DNA of 64,000 nt from Brachionus plicatilis (lineage: Eukaryota > Rotifera > Eurotatoria > Ploima > Brachionidae). Positions 24,266 to 37,051 of the stretch are shown here, piece after piece; the first letter of the stretch is position 1, and the number at the start of each line of letters is the position of its first letter. The stretch is from positions 71,597 through 135,596 of the forward strand of contig QEOQ01000511.1 of assembly GCA_010279815.1 (NCBI GenBank), given 5' to 3'. Below the pieces are notes generated by a model, which was not told the origin of the DNA, searched no databases, and saw nothing but the letters and a program-made list of their open reading frames with translations. The position numbers and the translations under genes are program-made.

Positions 24266-24917
24266 CAGTGTTTAAGGTTAAACTGTATAATGGGTAAGAT
24301 TACATGATTTCTTGTATTTAAGAAAATGTAAGATAACATAATCTTACGTAATTTTACGTAGAATTACACTAGTTTAAATAAGTTTCGTCAAAAACGCTTA
24401 CAGCCAAAAAAAAACTGAATTTTAGAGGAAAAAGTGATAAATTAAATAAAAATTTATATTTTGTAAGACAATTTTTGAAAAAAAACATTACACTTTATTA
24501 CTTTTTTTACATCATTTTACGTAAAATTACACAATTTAATGTAAAAATATGTAATTTTCTGTCATATTTTTTAAGTAATGTTAATATTAGGAAAGTACTC
24601 ATATTTTTTTTGTCAAAAAGATAATTTTAAAAATATCAAAAAACTTAATGCAATTAAAAACGATTCAAAAATTGAAACAATAAATCTTTCGTTAAAAGTT
24701 TTTGGAATTTTTGCAGACTTTTTGAATCATTATTAATTGCATTAAGTTTTTTGATATTTTTAAAATCATCTTTTTTGACAAAAAAAATATGGGTACTTTC
24801 CTAATATTAACATTACTTAAGAAATGATGTAATATTATGTAAGCTTACATTTTCTGACGTAAAATTACGTAAAATGATATAATCTTACCCATTTTACAGT
24901 TTAACTTTAAAACACTG
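24266..24917. mobile_element. Tc1/mariner-type MITE (TA TSD)
   Basis: Inverted ends begin CAGTGTTTAAGGTTAAACTG and end with the near-complement ...AAACACTG, flanked by TA dinucleotides. The interior carries TTACGTAA repeats and a second, inner palindrome around 24570-24820. Non-coding. Assignment rests on the CAGTG ends and TA duplication. Confidence 0.7.
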
Positions 24918-25789
24918 TAAAATTAAAGTTGTTTTAGTTAGTTAGTTAGTTAGCTAGTTTATACCAATGCATTTAAGCGTTTAGCCTTTTTAAGGCTTTG
25001 GAAGTAATTTCTTCGTGACATTCCAAATACTTCTTTATCAATAATAGCTTTCGAATTTAATTTCAAAAACAAAATAAATAAAAAATATATTCAAATTTAT
25101 CTTATATTCAAGATTTTATTCGAATATACTATTTTTTAAATAGTCTTATCAAATTTTTTATTTATTCAAGTGTCAATTTGTGTTCAAAAAGCTAATTTGA
25201 TTTCATTCCTACCTGTTCCTCTAGCTTTTTTTCTGGAAATAGCCTTTGCTTCCAAGGACTTCAATAACAAATTAATTATTATTTCTTCTCTAAGACATTT
25301 TTTTCGTAATTTTTTGTAAAAATTGTATCAACTGGTTTTACTTAATAAACGGTTTTCTTAACCAGAAATTAATTTTAACCGGTTTAAAATCGGTAACTCT
25401 TAACCGATCGACTAACCCTAGATTCAAAGATCCAAAAGATGAAAAAATAGTAGCTATTATCATTGTTAGCACCTCAGTAAAGCTTCTGTAGAAAAATTAA
25501 ATCTAGAAATTCATAGAAATTCTTAAATATACCTACTTTAATCGAAAATTTTTTCACTAAAATTCAAATTTTCTTTAATCATTTTCAAATTGACAATTTT
25601 TTATTTAGAAAAAATACAAAAAAATTACAATTGAATTGAGTAAAAATCTGTTAAAATTAGCTCAATTATAAATTTCTATGATAATAACTTTCTACTTGTA
25701 TAATTTTTTTCTACAAAAAAGAATGGATCCTTGATCATAAAATTTGTCTTTTAGATGAAAGTAGAGTGTGCCAAGAAAAATGCTCAATT

Positions 25790-27040
25790 TTGGACTAGAA
25801 TTATGAGCTATTGAAAGAAAAAAATGATGAGATATTCCATAAATTTTTGTCTAAAAGTTTTTAAATAGCTCAGTGAATGCAAAATGGTGCAGCATTCAAA
25901 GTTTTATCAACTGTCATAGTCTGATAATGATTTGCAAAATCTCTGCAAAATGCACTACGCTCGAATATATTGAGATCTAAATTCTGCTAAATTTTCAGGG
26001 TTTTGCAGACTTTGATATTTGATTCAACTTTGAATGTGCATTCATAGAACTATTTTTAAATTTTTAGAATAAAATTGTGCAGTTTTTATGATATTTTTTT
26101 ACCTACGTTAAGAATATTCTTAGTTCTTAGAAATCTTAGATCTTAGAAGTTTTTCTAAGAAAAAAAAATTTGAGATTCTTAGATGTTTAACTTCTAAGAA
26201 CATCTAAGAACAACTAAGAATTCTTAAATATTTTTTTTAAATGACAAAGATGTTCTTTCTTTTTATACTAAAATAAAATATATTTGAGTCAATCAGATTC
26301 TTCTTTTTTTAAAATTTACTTTTTATAACGTTCGACTGTCTTAGATAAGAACGATTTATTACTCCAATTTTGGCGCAAAAATTAGAAAAAAATCACAACT
26401 TAAAAAATTATTATTCTCATTTACAAAATATTCAAACTTTAAACAAAATTATGTACTAAATAACGTGATTAATTAAAAGAGATAAAATGACTAAAATGAC
26501 ATCTTGATCTTGCTGTTTCAACTCTTTATTGAATTCTTTTGCTTGATTTTTAACCTTTAATCAATAGAAAGTCCTTAACAAGAACATTTTTACTAAACCT
26601 TAATTCTTTTCTGACTTCCGGTTGTCAAAACAAATTTTTTAGCTTAGACTCAAAAAGCTTACTGCTAAAGATTCCAAGGATAATAATTTTTTAAGTTGTG
26701 ATTTTTTTCTAATTTTTGCGCCAAAATTGGAGTAATAAATCGTTCTTATCTAAGACAGTCGAACGTTATAAAAAGTAAAGTTTAAAAAAAGAAGAATCTG
26801 ATTGACTCAAATATATTTTATTTTAGTATAAAAAGAAAGAACATCTTTGTCATTTAAAAAAAATATTTAAGAATTCTTAGTTGTTCTTAGATGTTCTTAG
26901 AAGTTAAACATCTAAGAATCTCAAATTTTTTTTCTTAGAAAAACTTCTAAGATCTAAGATTTCTAAGAACTAAGAATATTCTTAACGTAGGTTTTTTTTT
27001 GTTCAATTTTATCATTTTGTACTGAATTTCACAAGACCAA
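25790..27040. mobile_element. TGCA-rich MITE interrupted by a fold-back element
   Basis: The right end GTACTGAATTTCACAAGACC and the internal CTCTGCAAAATGCACTACGC block match the MITE at 4302-4638. The left end is degenerate. The element is split at 26100/26993 by a separate fold-back insertion within a T-run. Confidence 0.6.
26101..26992. mobile_element. 892-bp fold-back element, 312-bp arms
   Basis: Arms 26101-26413 and 26681-26992 are almost exact inverted copies, starting ACCTACGTTAAGAATATTCT. The loop is about 267 bp. The outer 100 bp of each arm is made of CTAAGAA/TTCTTAG repeats. It is bounded by T-runs, so the TSD is not defined. No coding sequence is recognised in the loop. Confidence 0.8.
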
Positions 27041-27451
27041 AAACTAGATAAAAATTATTTTTAAAAAATTTCCATTTTTTGAAATTTTTATAACACCATA
27101 AATTATCAAACCGTTGTACTATTGTTAGACCTTGATAATCCAAAAGATGGAATTTTTGATTAAATCCAAGAAATTTGTTTTTTAATATTTGAACTTTATT
27201 TAAAGAAAAGCTTCTTTTACTTATTTTAACTTTTAGCATTCAACTGGTCTACTTTTTTAAAAAAAATTTGACATTTAAAAAATTTTTCCTATTTTTTTGA
27301 TTAAATTTATTAAAAATTGCTCAAATAAATTAAAAATTTATTTTGCTAAGTTCAATTGAGAACTAGAATCCAAAATTATAAAATAAAAAAGTTAAATTTT
27401 ATTTCTTATTAATAAAAAGTTTTGTAATTATTTTTTATAGTAAGCTATAGT

Positions 27452-27829
27452 CTAGTTTACCGAATTCCTACAAAAAGTATCTATATAGCCAGGTCTGCAT
27501 TCACACATAATGGTTTTGGTCAAGTTGGTATAAAAACATTTTCCACTGTTTAGACAAGGATTGGGAACATTTTGTGGGCAAGGAAAATAGAATTGATTTG
27601 GATCAAAAGGAGTTGCTGTAGTTGTAGTGGTAGTAGAGTTTAGACTGCAATCTTTTCCGTAAAAACCAGGATAACATGCACAATAGGCAAGCTTTTTAGC
27701 TACTTGGATGCATTTGCCTCCATTGAAACATGGTCTATCTTTGCATTTAACATTTAGTTGTCGCTTCACTCTTAGGGCTGATAGGTTTCCAAGAAGAATT
27801 GCGCTAATCAAAAAAATGTAAATCCGCAT
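27452..27829 (-). CDS. Small secreted protein with two EGF-like domains (125 aa)
   Basis: A complete single-exon ORF. Residues 1-18 form a hydrophobic signal peptide, followed by an RVKR basic site that could be a proprotein-convertase cut. The first EGF-like domain (about 29-61) is CKDRPCFNGGKC ... CACYPGFYGKDC, with six cysteines in the canonical order. A Thr-rich linker (TTTTTTAT) follows, then a second EGF-like domain (about 82-119) with CPQNVPNPCLNSGKC ... CECRPGYIDTFC. There is no membrane segment after the signal, so it is likely secreted, as a ligand or matrix component. No calcium-binding EGF consensus is evident. The receptor or pathway cannot be told from sequence. Intergenic AT-rich DNA flanks it on both sides. 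Confidence 0.85.
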   Translation of the reverse strand: MRIYIFLISAILLGNLSALRVKRQLNVKCKDRPCFNGGKCIQVAKKLAYCACYPGFYGKDCSLNSTTTTTTATPFDPNQFYFPCPQNVPNPCLNSGKCFYTNLTKTIMCECRPGYIDTFCRNSVN

Positions 27830-28964
27830 TTTAAAAATATTTGAGAAAAAATTCTCTATTCTATTTTTTCATTATTTTATTGACTTTTTTTTTTGAAAGA
27901 CGAAAATTAAAATGCAAATATTTAATTTTCTCATATACATGGTCAAATAGGGTTTATTTTTCGTTTTATGTTTGAACTTAAATAAATATTAAATAAAAAC
28001 ACTACTTTTTGCCTCATTTTAACATGATTTAAATTTCATGATTAATAAATTTCACTAAAAAATTTTGAATTTTATAGAAAATATTCAGCAAATTAAGCTT
28101 GCTATTAGAAATAAAAAAAAAGAAAAAATTTAAGAATTTCTCATATTATAATTAGATTAAAAAGAGGCAAATAAGTTTAATATTTTATTCCTTGGTACTC
28201 TTTTCTTGTATTGTCTTTCCCAAAAGTTTATGAAAAATCAAGATTAAATATTAAAAAATTATTTTATATCAATATGTATTGATTTCCAAAAAAAAATGGT
28301 CTAATATTTGCAAAAATCTGATACGAAAATTTATGTTGAAATTAACTTTATAAAAAAGTTTTATATTAGCTAATATGGAATATAAAAAGAAGAAAACAAG
28401 CTTAAAATTTAAATAAGTAAACTTCAAGTTGATTTTTAGTTGGATGAAAAATATGTATAAAAATGAATAAGCTTAACTAAAACTTAGAATTTATCAAAAT
28501 TAAAGTAAATTGAAACTTAAGAAATTTTACAATATGATTATGCAGTTTTTTTGAATCTAAAGATAACAATTTAAATATAAATCGGCGTATTTCTAAAGTC
28601 AAAAAGCCATAATCAGGTAAAATTAATTAAATAAATTTTTTTTTTAAATCAAATGACACAAAAAAGTGTAAAAAAAACAACTTTAAAAAGATAATTTTTT
28701 TATTTAATTAAGAAAAAATTTTTTTTTATCGAGTTTATAGACTTTATTTGCATTGTTGAAATTTTAAAATTAAATATTTAATTCAATCTATTTGAAAAAT
28801 GAGAGTATTAAGCTCTCTATCTTAAATTATTCTCAACTTCAAAAATACATAATAAAACAAATTTTTTTTGAAAAAAAAAACAGATTCAAATTTAATTAAT
28901 TTACTTATAATTTATCTTAAGTCAAGTTAGAGTCTTGACATTGAATAGACTTCAAACTGACTTA
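27830..28964. other. AT-rich intergenic region
   Basis: Upstream of the EGF gene. No supported gene or repeat. Confidence 0.45.
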
Positions 28965-30145
28965 CCGTATCCCCTTGTTTAGCGACGCATGCTTTAATAC
29001 CATGAGTATGATATTTGGTGCATGGTCTAACATAGACCTCACAATGTTAAATTTTTTATTTTAAAAGTCCTAAGGGTCACATAGTCGATACATATTAAAA
29101 ACGTAGCGTTTATAATAGAAATTCAAATAGAAAAGCAGAGCTTCAAAAAAAGTCTTTATTAGAGACTCGGGGTTTTAAACTTAAAAAAAATTTAATATAA
29201 AAAATATTGATTGAGTTTATTTTATAGTGCGACGTTAGAGTTATGATAAAAAAAAATATTAAATATAATAAAAAAGTTTAATTTTCATTATTGACCCGGC
29301 ATTTATATTTAAAAATTTAAGACAAAAAAGAAAATAAAAAAATTTAAAAAAAAATTATTTTTTCGATTTATTCGTAGAACCTTTCTTTCTTCCTAGTGGC
29401 TTTCTAACTGAACCATTCTTGTTGTAAACAACTGGCGTACTAACACTTGTTGAAGTATTTTGTAAATTTTACACAAAATATTTCCCAGTGTATATCATCA
29501 GCACAAGTCCCATTAAATATAATGATGGTTCGAAACGATCCACCAATATATAGTCAGAATAATAATATTCTCATTGTTGTCGGTACACAGCAGGGTTACA
29601 CCGTTCAACGTTTGCCATTGCAAGATATCCCAATACAACAAAATATACAAAATACTTCAACAAGTGTTAGTATTCCAGTTGTTTACAACAAGAATGGTTC
29701 AGTTAGAAACCCACTAGAAAGAAAGAAAGGTTCTACGAATAAATCGAAAAAATAATTTTTTTTTAAATTTTTTTATTTTCTTTTTTGTCTTAAATTTTTA
29801 AATATAAATGCCGGGTCAATAATGAAAATTAAACTTTTTTATTATATTTAATATTTTTTTTTATCATAACTCTAACGTCGCACTATAAAATAAACTCAAT
29901 CAATATTTTTTATATTAAATTTTTTTTAAGTTTAAAACCCCGAGTCTCTAATAAAGACTTTTTTTGAAGCTCTGCTTTTCTATTTGAATTTCTATTATAA
30001 ACGCTACGTTTTTAATATGTATCGACTATGTGACCCTTAGGACTTTTAAAATAAAAAATTTAACATTGTGAGGTCTATGTTAGACCATGCACCAAATATC
30101 CTACTCATGGTATTAAAGCATGCGTCGCTAAACAAGGGGATACGG
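28965..30145. mobile_element. Giant fold-back transposon, 500-bp arms, TA TSD
   Basis: Arms 28965-29464 and 29646-30145 are inverted copies of about 500 bp with few differences; the loop is 181 bp. The ends are CCGTATCCCCTTGTTTAGCG with flanking TA. The TA duplication and a terminal pattern like 'CCTCG-TTTAACGAC' suggest a pogo/Tigger-class (Tc1/mariner superfamily) origin. Each arm encodes the same C-terminal peptide tail (see 29447-29755), so the palindrome seems to derive from the 3' end of a coding element copied in inverted orientation. Confidence 0.8.
29447..29755 (+). pseudogene. AT-hook-like protein tail inside the fold-back element
   Basis: A 102-aa reading frame crossing the loop into the right arm and ending in RNPLERKKGSTNKSKK. 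The left arm, read on the minus strand, encodes RKPLGRKKGSTNKSKK, closer to the DNA-binding G-R-K/P-K-G-S type tail. The upstream part (VVGTQQGYTVQRLPLQDIP) is unrecognised. It is likely the C-terminus of a transposon protein or a captured host exon, not a stand-alone gene. Confidence 0.45.
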
Positions 30146-30147
30146 TA

Positions 30148-30668
30148 TTTTTTTTGCTCTAACTTTATTAATTCAATTAATTTCATTAAATTTTTAAAAG
30201 AAATTTTCTCCTAAAATTGTCTTAATCATTTTTTTATTATTAATTAATTACGTTTTAATCTCTGCATTATATTTTTATTTTTTATTAATTTGTTGGTGTG
30301 TATTGAACTTAGGATCTTACATTTAAGTTAAGAAAAGGGACATGATCGGTTTAAGAAAATTTAATTAATTAAATTACACAATTTTTATATTATTTATTTA
30401 AGCACTAATAAATGAATAATAATTTAAAATTAGATTTTATAACTCGTATAATAGCATAAACTTTCTCAATAAATTTCAAGGCTAAGCAATATGCTGTGTA
30501 AAAAGGTTAAAAACTTGTCAAAAAATTCATCTCGAACTTTAATCAAATTTTTTTATTTAAAATAAATTAATAAATCAGATTGAAAAAAAAATAATCAAAG
30601 CCATAAAAAAAGCAACCAGTTACAATTTAAAACTAATAATACTCAACCAACTTAAATAAAACCAAATT
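30148..30668. other. AT-rich spacer and 3' flank of the colmedin
   Basis: No gene or structured repeat recognised. Confidence 0.4.
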
Positions 30669-33600
30669 TTAAACTAGTTCCAAAGAGTAAGTGATCAAAT
30701 GTTCAGAGTCCCATGCGTACAATTTTTGGTCATACGGATTATAGGATAAGTGGGTATTTTTTTTGTAGGGTTGAATAAATTCTATAGATTGTAAATAAGA
30801 GAACTTGTTGTCCAAATTGTATAAATCAAACATCAATCTAATGACTGTGTTCTGTGATCCATGGTATTGAAGAAAATAAATTTTTCCGCATATGATGAAT
30901 CCATTTAGGATCTCATCAAGACCCTTGTCCAACAAAAATGTCTCTTGATGTCTTTTACTGTAAGGGCCCATCTCATTTCTCTTTTTCAATGCCAGCTTCT
31001 GCTTAGAGAATTTAATCACCACTGTTTTTTGGATTGACATGTCATCCACATTCAACTTGGAAACATAAATGTTCATTCTGGATCCATTTCGGTACACTAC
31101 CCACACTCCATTTTCATCTATTGAAAAATCAACACATCCCACATGTTCTCTATGATCGCTGTACACTCTGCAGTACTGCTCGACAGTATCATTCTTTGGC
31201 AAATGCAGAGAAATTTCAGCAACTGTTTTTTTCAAGTGCAGGTCGTATCTGACCAAGGTGTCAGTGTTGTAAACATGATAAAATAGCGAGCCTTGGTATA
31301 CAACATGACCAGTGCCATAAAAAGGCTTTGGCAAATAGTACAATTTTGAATGACGATTGGAGTTTATGTCCTGCAAGTTTTCGTACTCGAGCAGAGAATT
31401 ATCTTTAGAAAAATTAATAAGAATAATTTTGTTTATTTTTTATTTACTATAGTATCCCCTAGTGATCCAAATTTTGTCCGCTAGGCTTTTTCGGCGCGGC
31501 ATCGGGTCTTTCAAAAAAGCCCCATAAGACACTCCTTGCATGTACGCATTATACAAAGGTATTCCAACACGTGTTAGTTTACATACTTAAATGAATTTTT
31601 TCTTAAATATATATTTTTTTAATTTGATTGATTACCTTCCAGATTTGGCAACGAACGATATGATATACCAGAATGACCACATTCTAAATATAAAAATAAA
31701 CAAATCATTTTTTTAAATTTTTTTATTTTCTTATTCAGTCTTAGTGTACTCACGTTTATAATTAGTATATTCAACCGTAATAACAGGATTGGCTCGGTAC
31801 TTTGGCTCAAAAAATTCTTCACCTTAATTTTAACTTAATTAATAAGTAACTCCGCCAAGTATTCTATTTAATTAAGTAACTTTTTTTACTAAGCGAGAAG
31901 CGTCTAGGCTAAAAGATATTTAAAAATTAAAAATTTTATTTCTAAAAAGCAAAAAGAAAAAAAGCATGAGATCAATTTTTAAAAAAGTGAGCAATTTTAA
32001 AAAAAAAATTCAAAAAATATTGAACACAATTCTATTTCATTAAAAACTCTACATATTTTGATTTTCTATAATAATGGATTGAAGTCAACTATTGACTATT
32101 TTAAATATTTTAATAATAAAAATTATAAGGAATGCATTTTTTTGTTTGATTCAAAGTGATTATTTTTAATCTAAATCAAATTATTATTTTTTAAATATTT
32201 ATTTAATTCATTAATAATTTACCCTTTTGTTATACGCAAAATACTCGTGGTAAGATTACGCGAATTTACGAAAAATAACATAAAAACCTAAGTCTTTAGG
32301 CATTGATGTACTTTAATAAAATCAGAAAAAAGAATAAAAAAATATTTTTTCTAAGGGATCTGATTTTGTAAATTTCAGTAAATTTTTTTGAAAAACATTT
32401 TCAATTTTATTCAATTAAATAGAAATAATTATTTTATTTATTTGTATATCTGTATCGAACTTAAGCTCCTTCAGATTAAAAAAAATTAAAATAAAGTTAA
32501 ATAAAATAAAATAAAAATAAAAAATAAGAAAAAAATAAAATAAAAATAATATAAGATAAAAAGTAGAGAAATATTAAAATTAAAATTAGATAAATTTTGA
32601 TAGAGAGTAACAGAATAATTACCGATTTAAACAATTTGGACAAAAAAGTTAAAGATTAAAAGCTAAAATTTATGAAAATCTTCCGAATACAAATCAAAAA
32701 CCTTTAAAAAAAAATAAATATTACTTATAGTCTGGATGATATTTTATCAAATGCGTCTGCATAATAATTAAATCTAATATTAAAAAAATAATTAAAATAC
32801 TTTTTGAGCATAGAGAACTTATTCTGCAAAAATAACTCTAATAAAATATTTTTTGTACAATTGTTATTTGATCTAAGTTTTTTTGCGTAATTTTACGTAA
32901 AATTTTGAAAAAAAACGAATGATAATACTTGTTGCGAATTTAAATTTAAATTCAAATTTAAAAATTTTAAAAATAAAGAAAATTTTTATTCATACAGTAA
33001 TAACAAGAAATAATTCACAATTAAATGAATTGTTTTTTTTGATCATTCTTTGAAATGAATTAAATAATATTCTAAGTCTGCTAGGCGGAAATTAAATGAA
33101 TTTGTTTTTTCGAATTTTATATTTATAAATCTGTATAGACATGATACTAAATTTAACCCTTAATACATTATTTTCAAATTGTATTTACGCCAATCCTGGT
33201 GATAATGATATAAATTTTTAAAAAAGTAAAGTTAATTAGTAAAAAAAATTAAATTACGAATTTTTTAAGTAAGATTTTTTCAAATAATTTTTAATTTACA
33301 AGTTATTAAAAAATTTATTTTGAATTTTATTTATATCATAATAAAATTTTGTTCAATTTTTAGTTTTCGTTGTGTCAAGGTGACTTAAATCAATTCTCTA
33401 ACCTAAAACAAATAAAAAAATCAAATTTTGTTCTTAAATTTTAAATTATTTTTGCTTTTTTTTTTGTGATTAATTATAATGATAATAATGAGAAAATTAA
33501 CCAAATAATTACTTCTTTTAATTAACATGACATTCATCTCAAAAAAGCTAATTTAATTGAAAGATCAAATTTGATTACAAACTATTTAAATAAAGAGACA

Positions 33601-34661
33601 TATTTTTACTTTAATAAAAATAGATCACTTATTTTTCTTAATTGTTCACGGGATAATGAATTTTGGTTCAAAAGAAAAAAATCTTCAAAAATTTTCTTCC
33701 GGATTTTTACCAAATTTCAGATCACCAGTATTAACATGCTCTACAAGACCCATAAGCATCTAAGACTAATAAGTTTAAAAGCATCAATAAAAAAAATTTT
33801 CTGACCAGTTTTAGCTGATGTTCCATTAAAGCCCGGGTCGCCTTTTTCTCCTTTTGGACCAGGTAACCCATCCATTCCATCTCTGCCATCTTCCCCTCTC
33901 GGTCCTAATTTAAAAAATAAAATAAAATAAAATAAAATTTAATCTTGCCTGGATCTCCTTTAGGGCCTTGAGGTCCAACATCTCCTTTCGGTCCAGCTGG
34001 ACCCTTTAACAAAAATTAAATCTCCAAAAAAAATAAAAAAATTTTGTACCATCGGTCCTTGATCGCCTTTGTCGCCCTTTTCTCCGCGTTCTCCTTTAGG
34101 ACCGGGAAAACCAGGCGGTCCAGGCGGCCCTGGTGGTGACGCCGGACAGTGCTCTTTGGTTGCTGTGCAGTACTGGGCCAAAGTCGACACTGAAATCTTC
34201 GAATAAGCCTGAATCAAAAAATGATCTCCAGGATACGCATTGGTTATTTCTTTTTCAGACACATTTTCCGGTTGTTTGGGAGTTATTAGAAATACATCCT
34301 TGTCCGGACTCTTAATGGTTCTATGCTGTTTCACCCTACGCTTAATCCGATTTTTTATATTCTCATCCAAAACTGTCTTGAACAATTCATCATGACCAGA
34401 GTGCAAACTAAGCGGATGAGTCAAATTAAATATCATAAATTCATTTTTATCTGATTCTAGATTTTTGAGAAATTGTTCTATCTTAGCTCGATAATTGTCA
34501 CTTTGAGTTTTCAAGTAGGTAAACTGAATGAAGAAACCAAAAATAACCAAGCTAAACTGGAACAAAAAAAGTACGATGGCAAAACGTGAGCTAAATGGAT
34601 TTTTTTTTTGAACAATTGAGCATTTGGTGTCAATGGTATTGAGTTGGTCTTTGAATGCCAT
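30669..34661 (-). CDS. Colmedin: type II membrane collagen plus olfactomedin domain (584 aa)
   Basis: Seven exons give one continuous 584-residue frame: 34661-34050, 34003-33949, 33904-33806, 31822-31754, 31683-31636, 31585-31448 and 31402-30669. The start is ATG at 34661 in ACCATGG. Residues 1-26 are cytoplasmic and 27-47 form the membrane span. RIKRR at 105-109 is a likely furin site. Gly-X-Y repeats run from about 178 to 252, starting PPGPPGPPGFPGPKGERG. The olfactomedin domain starts near Cys296 and includes FYGTGHVVYQG. This matches colmedins (nematode UNC-122, vertebrate gliomedin), which trimerise through collagen, may be shed by furin, and organise neural or neuromuscular surfaces. 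Intron 2 uses a GC-AG pair; the others are GT-AG. The 2-kb third intron is AT-rich. Stop TAG. Confidence 0.88.
32440..32580. repeat. AT-rich low-complexity AATAAAAT tract
   Basis: Irregular AAATAAAATA repeats preceded by GTATCGAACTTAAGCTCCTT. A similar block (CTGTACCGACCTTGAGCATC then AATAAAAT repeats) lies at 40430-40565, suggesting tails of one retroelement family. Sits in intron 3 of the colmedin. Confidence 0.45.
33905..33948 (-). other. GC-AG intron in the colmedin gene
   Basis: 44-bp intron with donor CCAG|GCAAGA and acceptor AATTAG|GACCG. Using it keeps the Gly-X-Y repeat in frame (GDP-GPR). A GT donor is absent nearby. Much of its interior is repeated ATTTT. Confidence 0.8.
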
Positions 34662-36901
34662 GGTCAAAAATTTCTGCCCTTAAAAATGCATAGAAAATTG
34701 TTCAGTATCTAAAAAATAGTTTTGATAGCGCTTTATTTATAGCAGGAATGATTAGATAATATCTCTGAGATTTGTATTGATGGAATGATGCAAACCTGGA
34801 ATTAGGTTTTATAAATGATTAAAAGATAGATTTTTTTTATTAAGTTGAAACAATTTATTTTTGAAAAATTACAATTTAAAAAAAAATTAATTGAGAAATA
34901 ATCTTTTTTAATCTTTTAAAAAACATATTTTTGAATTTTGTTTAACATAGGGACTAGTTGAAAAAACGCGACTAGAGGCTAAATGATCCGAGCTCTAAGA
35001 AAAACAAATAGGATCATATCACAAGATAAATAGATTTGGTTGTTTTTCTATTCGCATCTAATTTGTAGTAAAAACAAAGCTAGTTGCAATTATTTTAAAT
35101 TGATATTCGAAACTTGTTCGATCTTTAAATCACAGCCTTTTGTTTATGGAAAATTTAAATTTTTGTTCTATTAAAAATTTGAAATTTAAGATCAATTTAA
35201 TGAAGCTGTTTTTTATATATTTTTTATTTAGACTGAAAATAAAATATTTGATTAGACCAAGTGAGAAGACACATTTGTCAAATTTTAAGCTTTAGACGGA
35301 TCGCTTGCTTTGACATCTATTTTTTCCATCATGACTTTTGTTCAAAGTGAAAAGCTTAGGCAATATCATATTCTGTTCAAATAACTTTTTTGATTCTTAA
35401 ATATTTTTAAAATAACTTTTTAAATAAGATTAGCAAGATTTTAATTTCTAAAATAAAGTCTAATTCACTGATCAACAATTAATCAAAAATGAAAGTGTCC
35501 AGAAAAGGATGCATTCATTTTTTATATTATTTTATCAATTCAGTAAGTTTTTAAAAAGTAAAAACCAATTTTTTATAATCAACAAAATTATTCAAACGTT
35601 AAGAATTATAAAAAGGATATTTTTCTTTTTATTTTTAATGTAAAAATAAATAAATCTTAAATTTTATGTAAAAAAATTTCAATTACTTTTTATAAAACAC
35701 TTGCGTGAAACTAAACTTAAATTGAAATTGGTTAAATAAAATCTGGCTAAATTTTTATTTAAAGCGACATCAACCGTAATATCTCCAAAAGAAAAAAATT
35801 ACTAAAGCAGTTTTTCTAGACTAGGAAATTTTACTAATTAATTAATATATGAACTAATTTCATTTTTTTAAATATCTTGTAGTATTTTGAAAATTTTATT
35901 TTAAGTTTCTTAGGAGAAAGAAAGAAATTCAGAAAATTTATTTTAATTCGTTTGTTTAAAATTTACAAAAATTTTCTTTTTAAAAATTTTATAAGGATTA
36001 ATTTTAAAATTTATTCAATGATTACATTTTCAAAAATTTTAAAAAGATGGTAAATACTTAATTCTGTTTTTATTGATAAATTGATAATTTCATTTTAATA
36101 ATTTTATAAATTTTAAACAAATCTTCAAAAAAAATCTTAACAAAAGAGATTAATTATTTTTTTTGAAGCTAGAATTTTAACTAAGTCAATAATAAAATTT
36201 ATCAAGTTATCAATTTTTTTTAATATTTTATTAAATTTATTTTCTTTTTTTAATTTTATCTACTAACAAATTGTATAATGAGATTTTAAAGAAAAATGCT
36301 ATCAGCTAGCTTTTTTTTATTTTAGGGCAAATCAGATAAAAGAAAAATTTTATAATTTTTCATGTTTTTCTATAAAAATTAGGCAATGATTATTTTTTGT
36401 AATTAGAAAAATATCAATGAACGCTTTCTTTTAAAAAGAAGATTTGTGAATGTATCATTTCAATTTTAAAATAGGAAATTGAATAAAATTGATTAAAATT
36501 AATCGAGATTTTTATTGAATTTTTTTCAAATCAATTAATCAAAATTTTTTAAAATTTTTTATTTAAAAAAAAAGATAAACTAAATCAAGTCTAATTAATT
36601 TTTTTAAATGTAAAACACTAAATGTTCTGTTATAACGTAAACCCTTGTAGAGAAGCTCGAAGACTAAAGCCCAAAATATGGGTTTAGTCCATAGGACTAA
36701 ACCGGCCCCATGTTATTGATACCTTAATTCTTCGAGCATGTTCTTTAATAAGAAATTTGGGTTTTAATTTTTTCACTTAAATCTGAATTTCAGTTTTAAG
36801 TGTTTTCTTGGTTTAAATTATAAAGCTGCATTTAATTTTACGGAGTGTCTATTGATACACAATGTTGTAATAAAATAATTTATTGACAAATGACCTTTTT
36901 T
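34662..36901. other. AT-rich intergenic region
   Basis: 2.2 kb upstream of the colmedin start. It would contain that gene's promoter, but no motif is clear. No other gene seen. Confidence 0.45.
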
Positions 36902-37051
36902 TGAGAGGCAAAAATAAAAATACATGTAACCAAAAATTTATTCTAAAAGACATTATTTATCTATTTAGCTTAGATCTATGAGAAAGTAAAATAGAAAACC
37001 ATGAAAATCTCCTAACATTACTATGATACCAATAAAAAGTCTTTTTTAACA

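Noticed and set aside
32440..32580. Possible CRISPR-like or satellite array from AAATAAAATA repeats
   Set aside because: Irregular simple-sequence tract; eukaryotic context; no spacers.
33571..33804. 77-aa plus-strand ORF
   Set aside because: Lies in intron 3 of the minus-strand colmedin, AT-driven composition, no homology.
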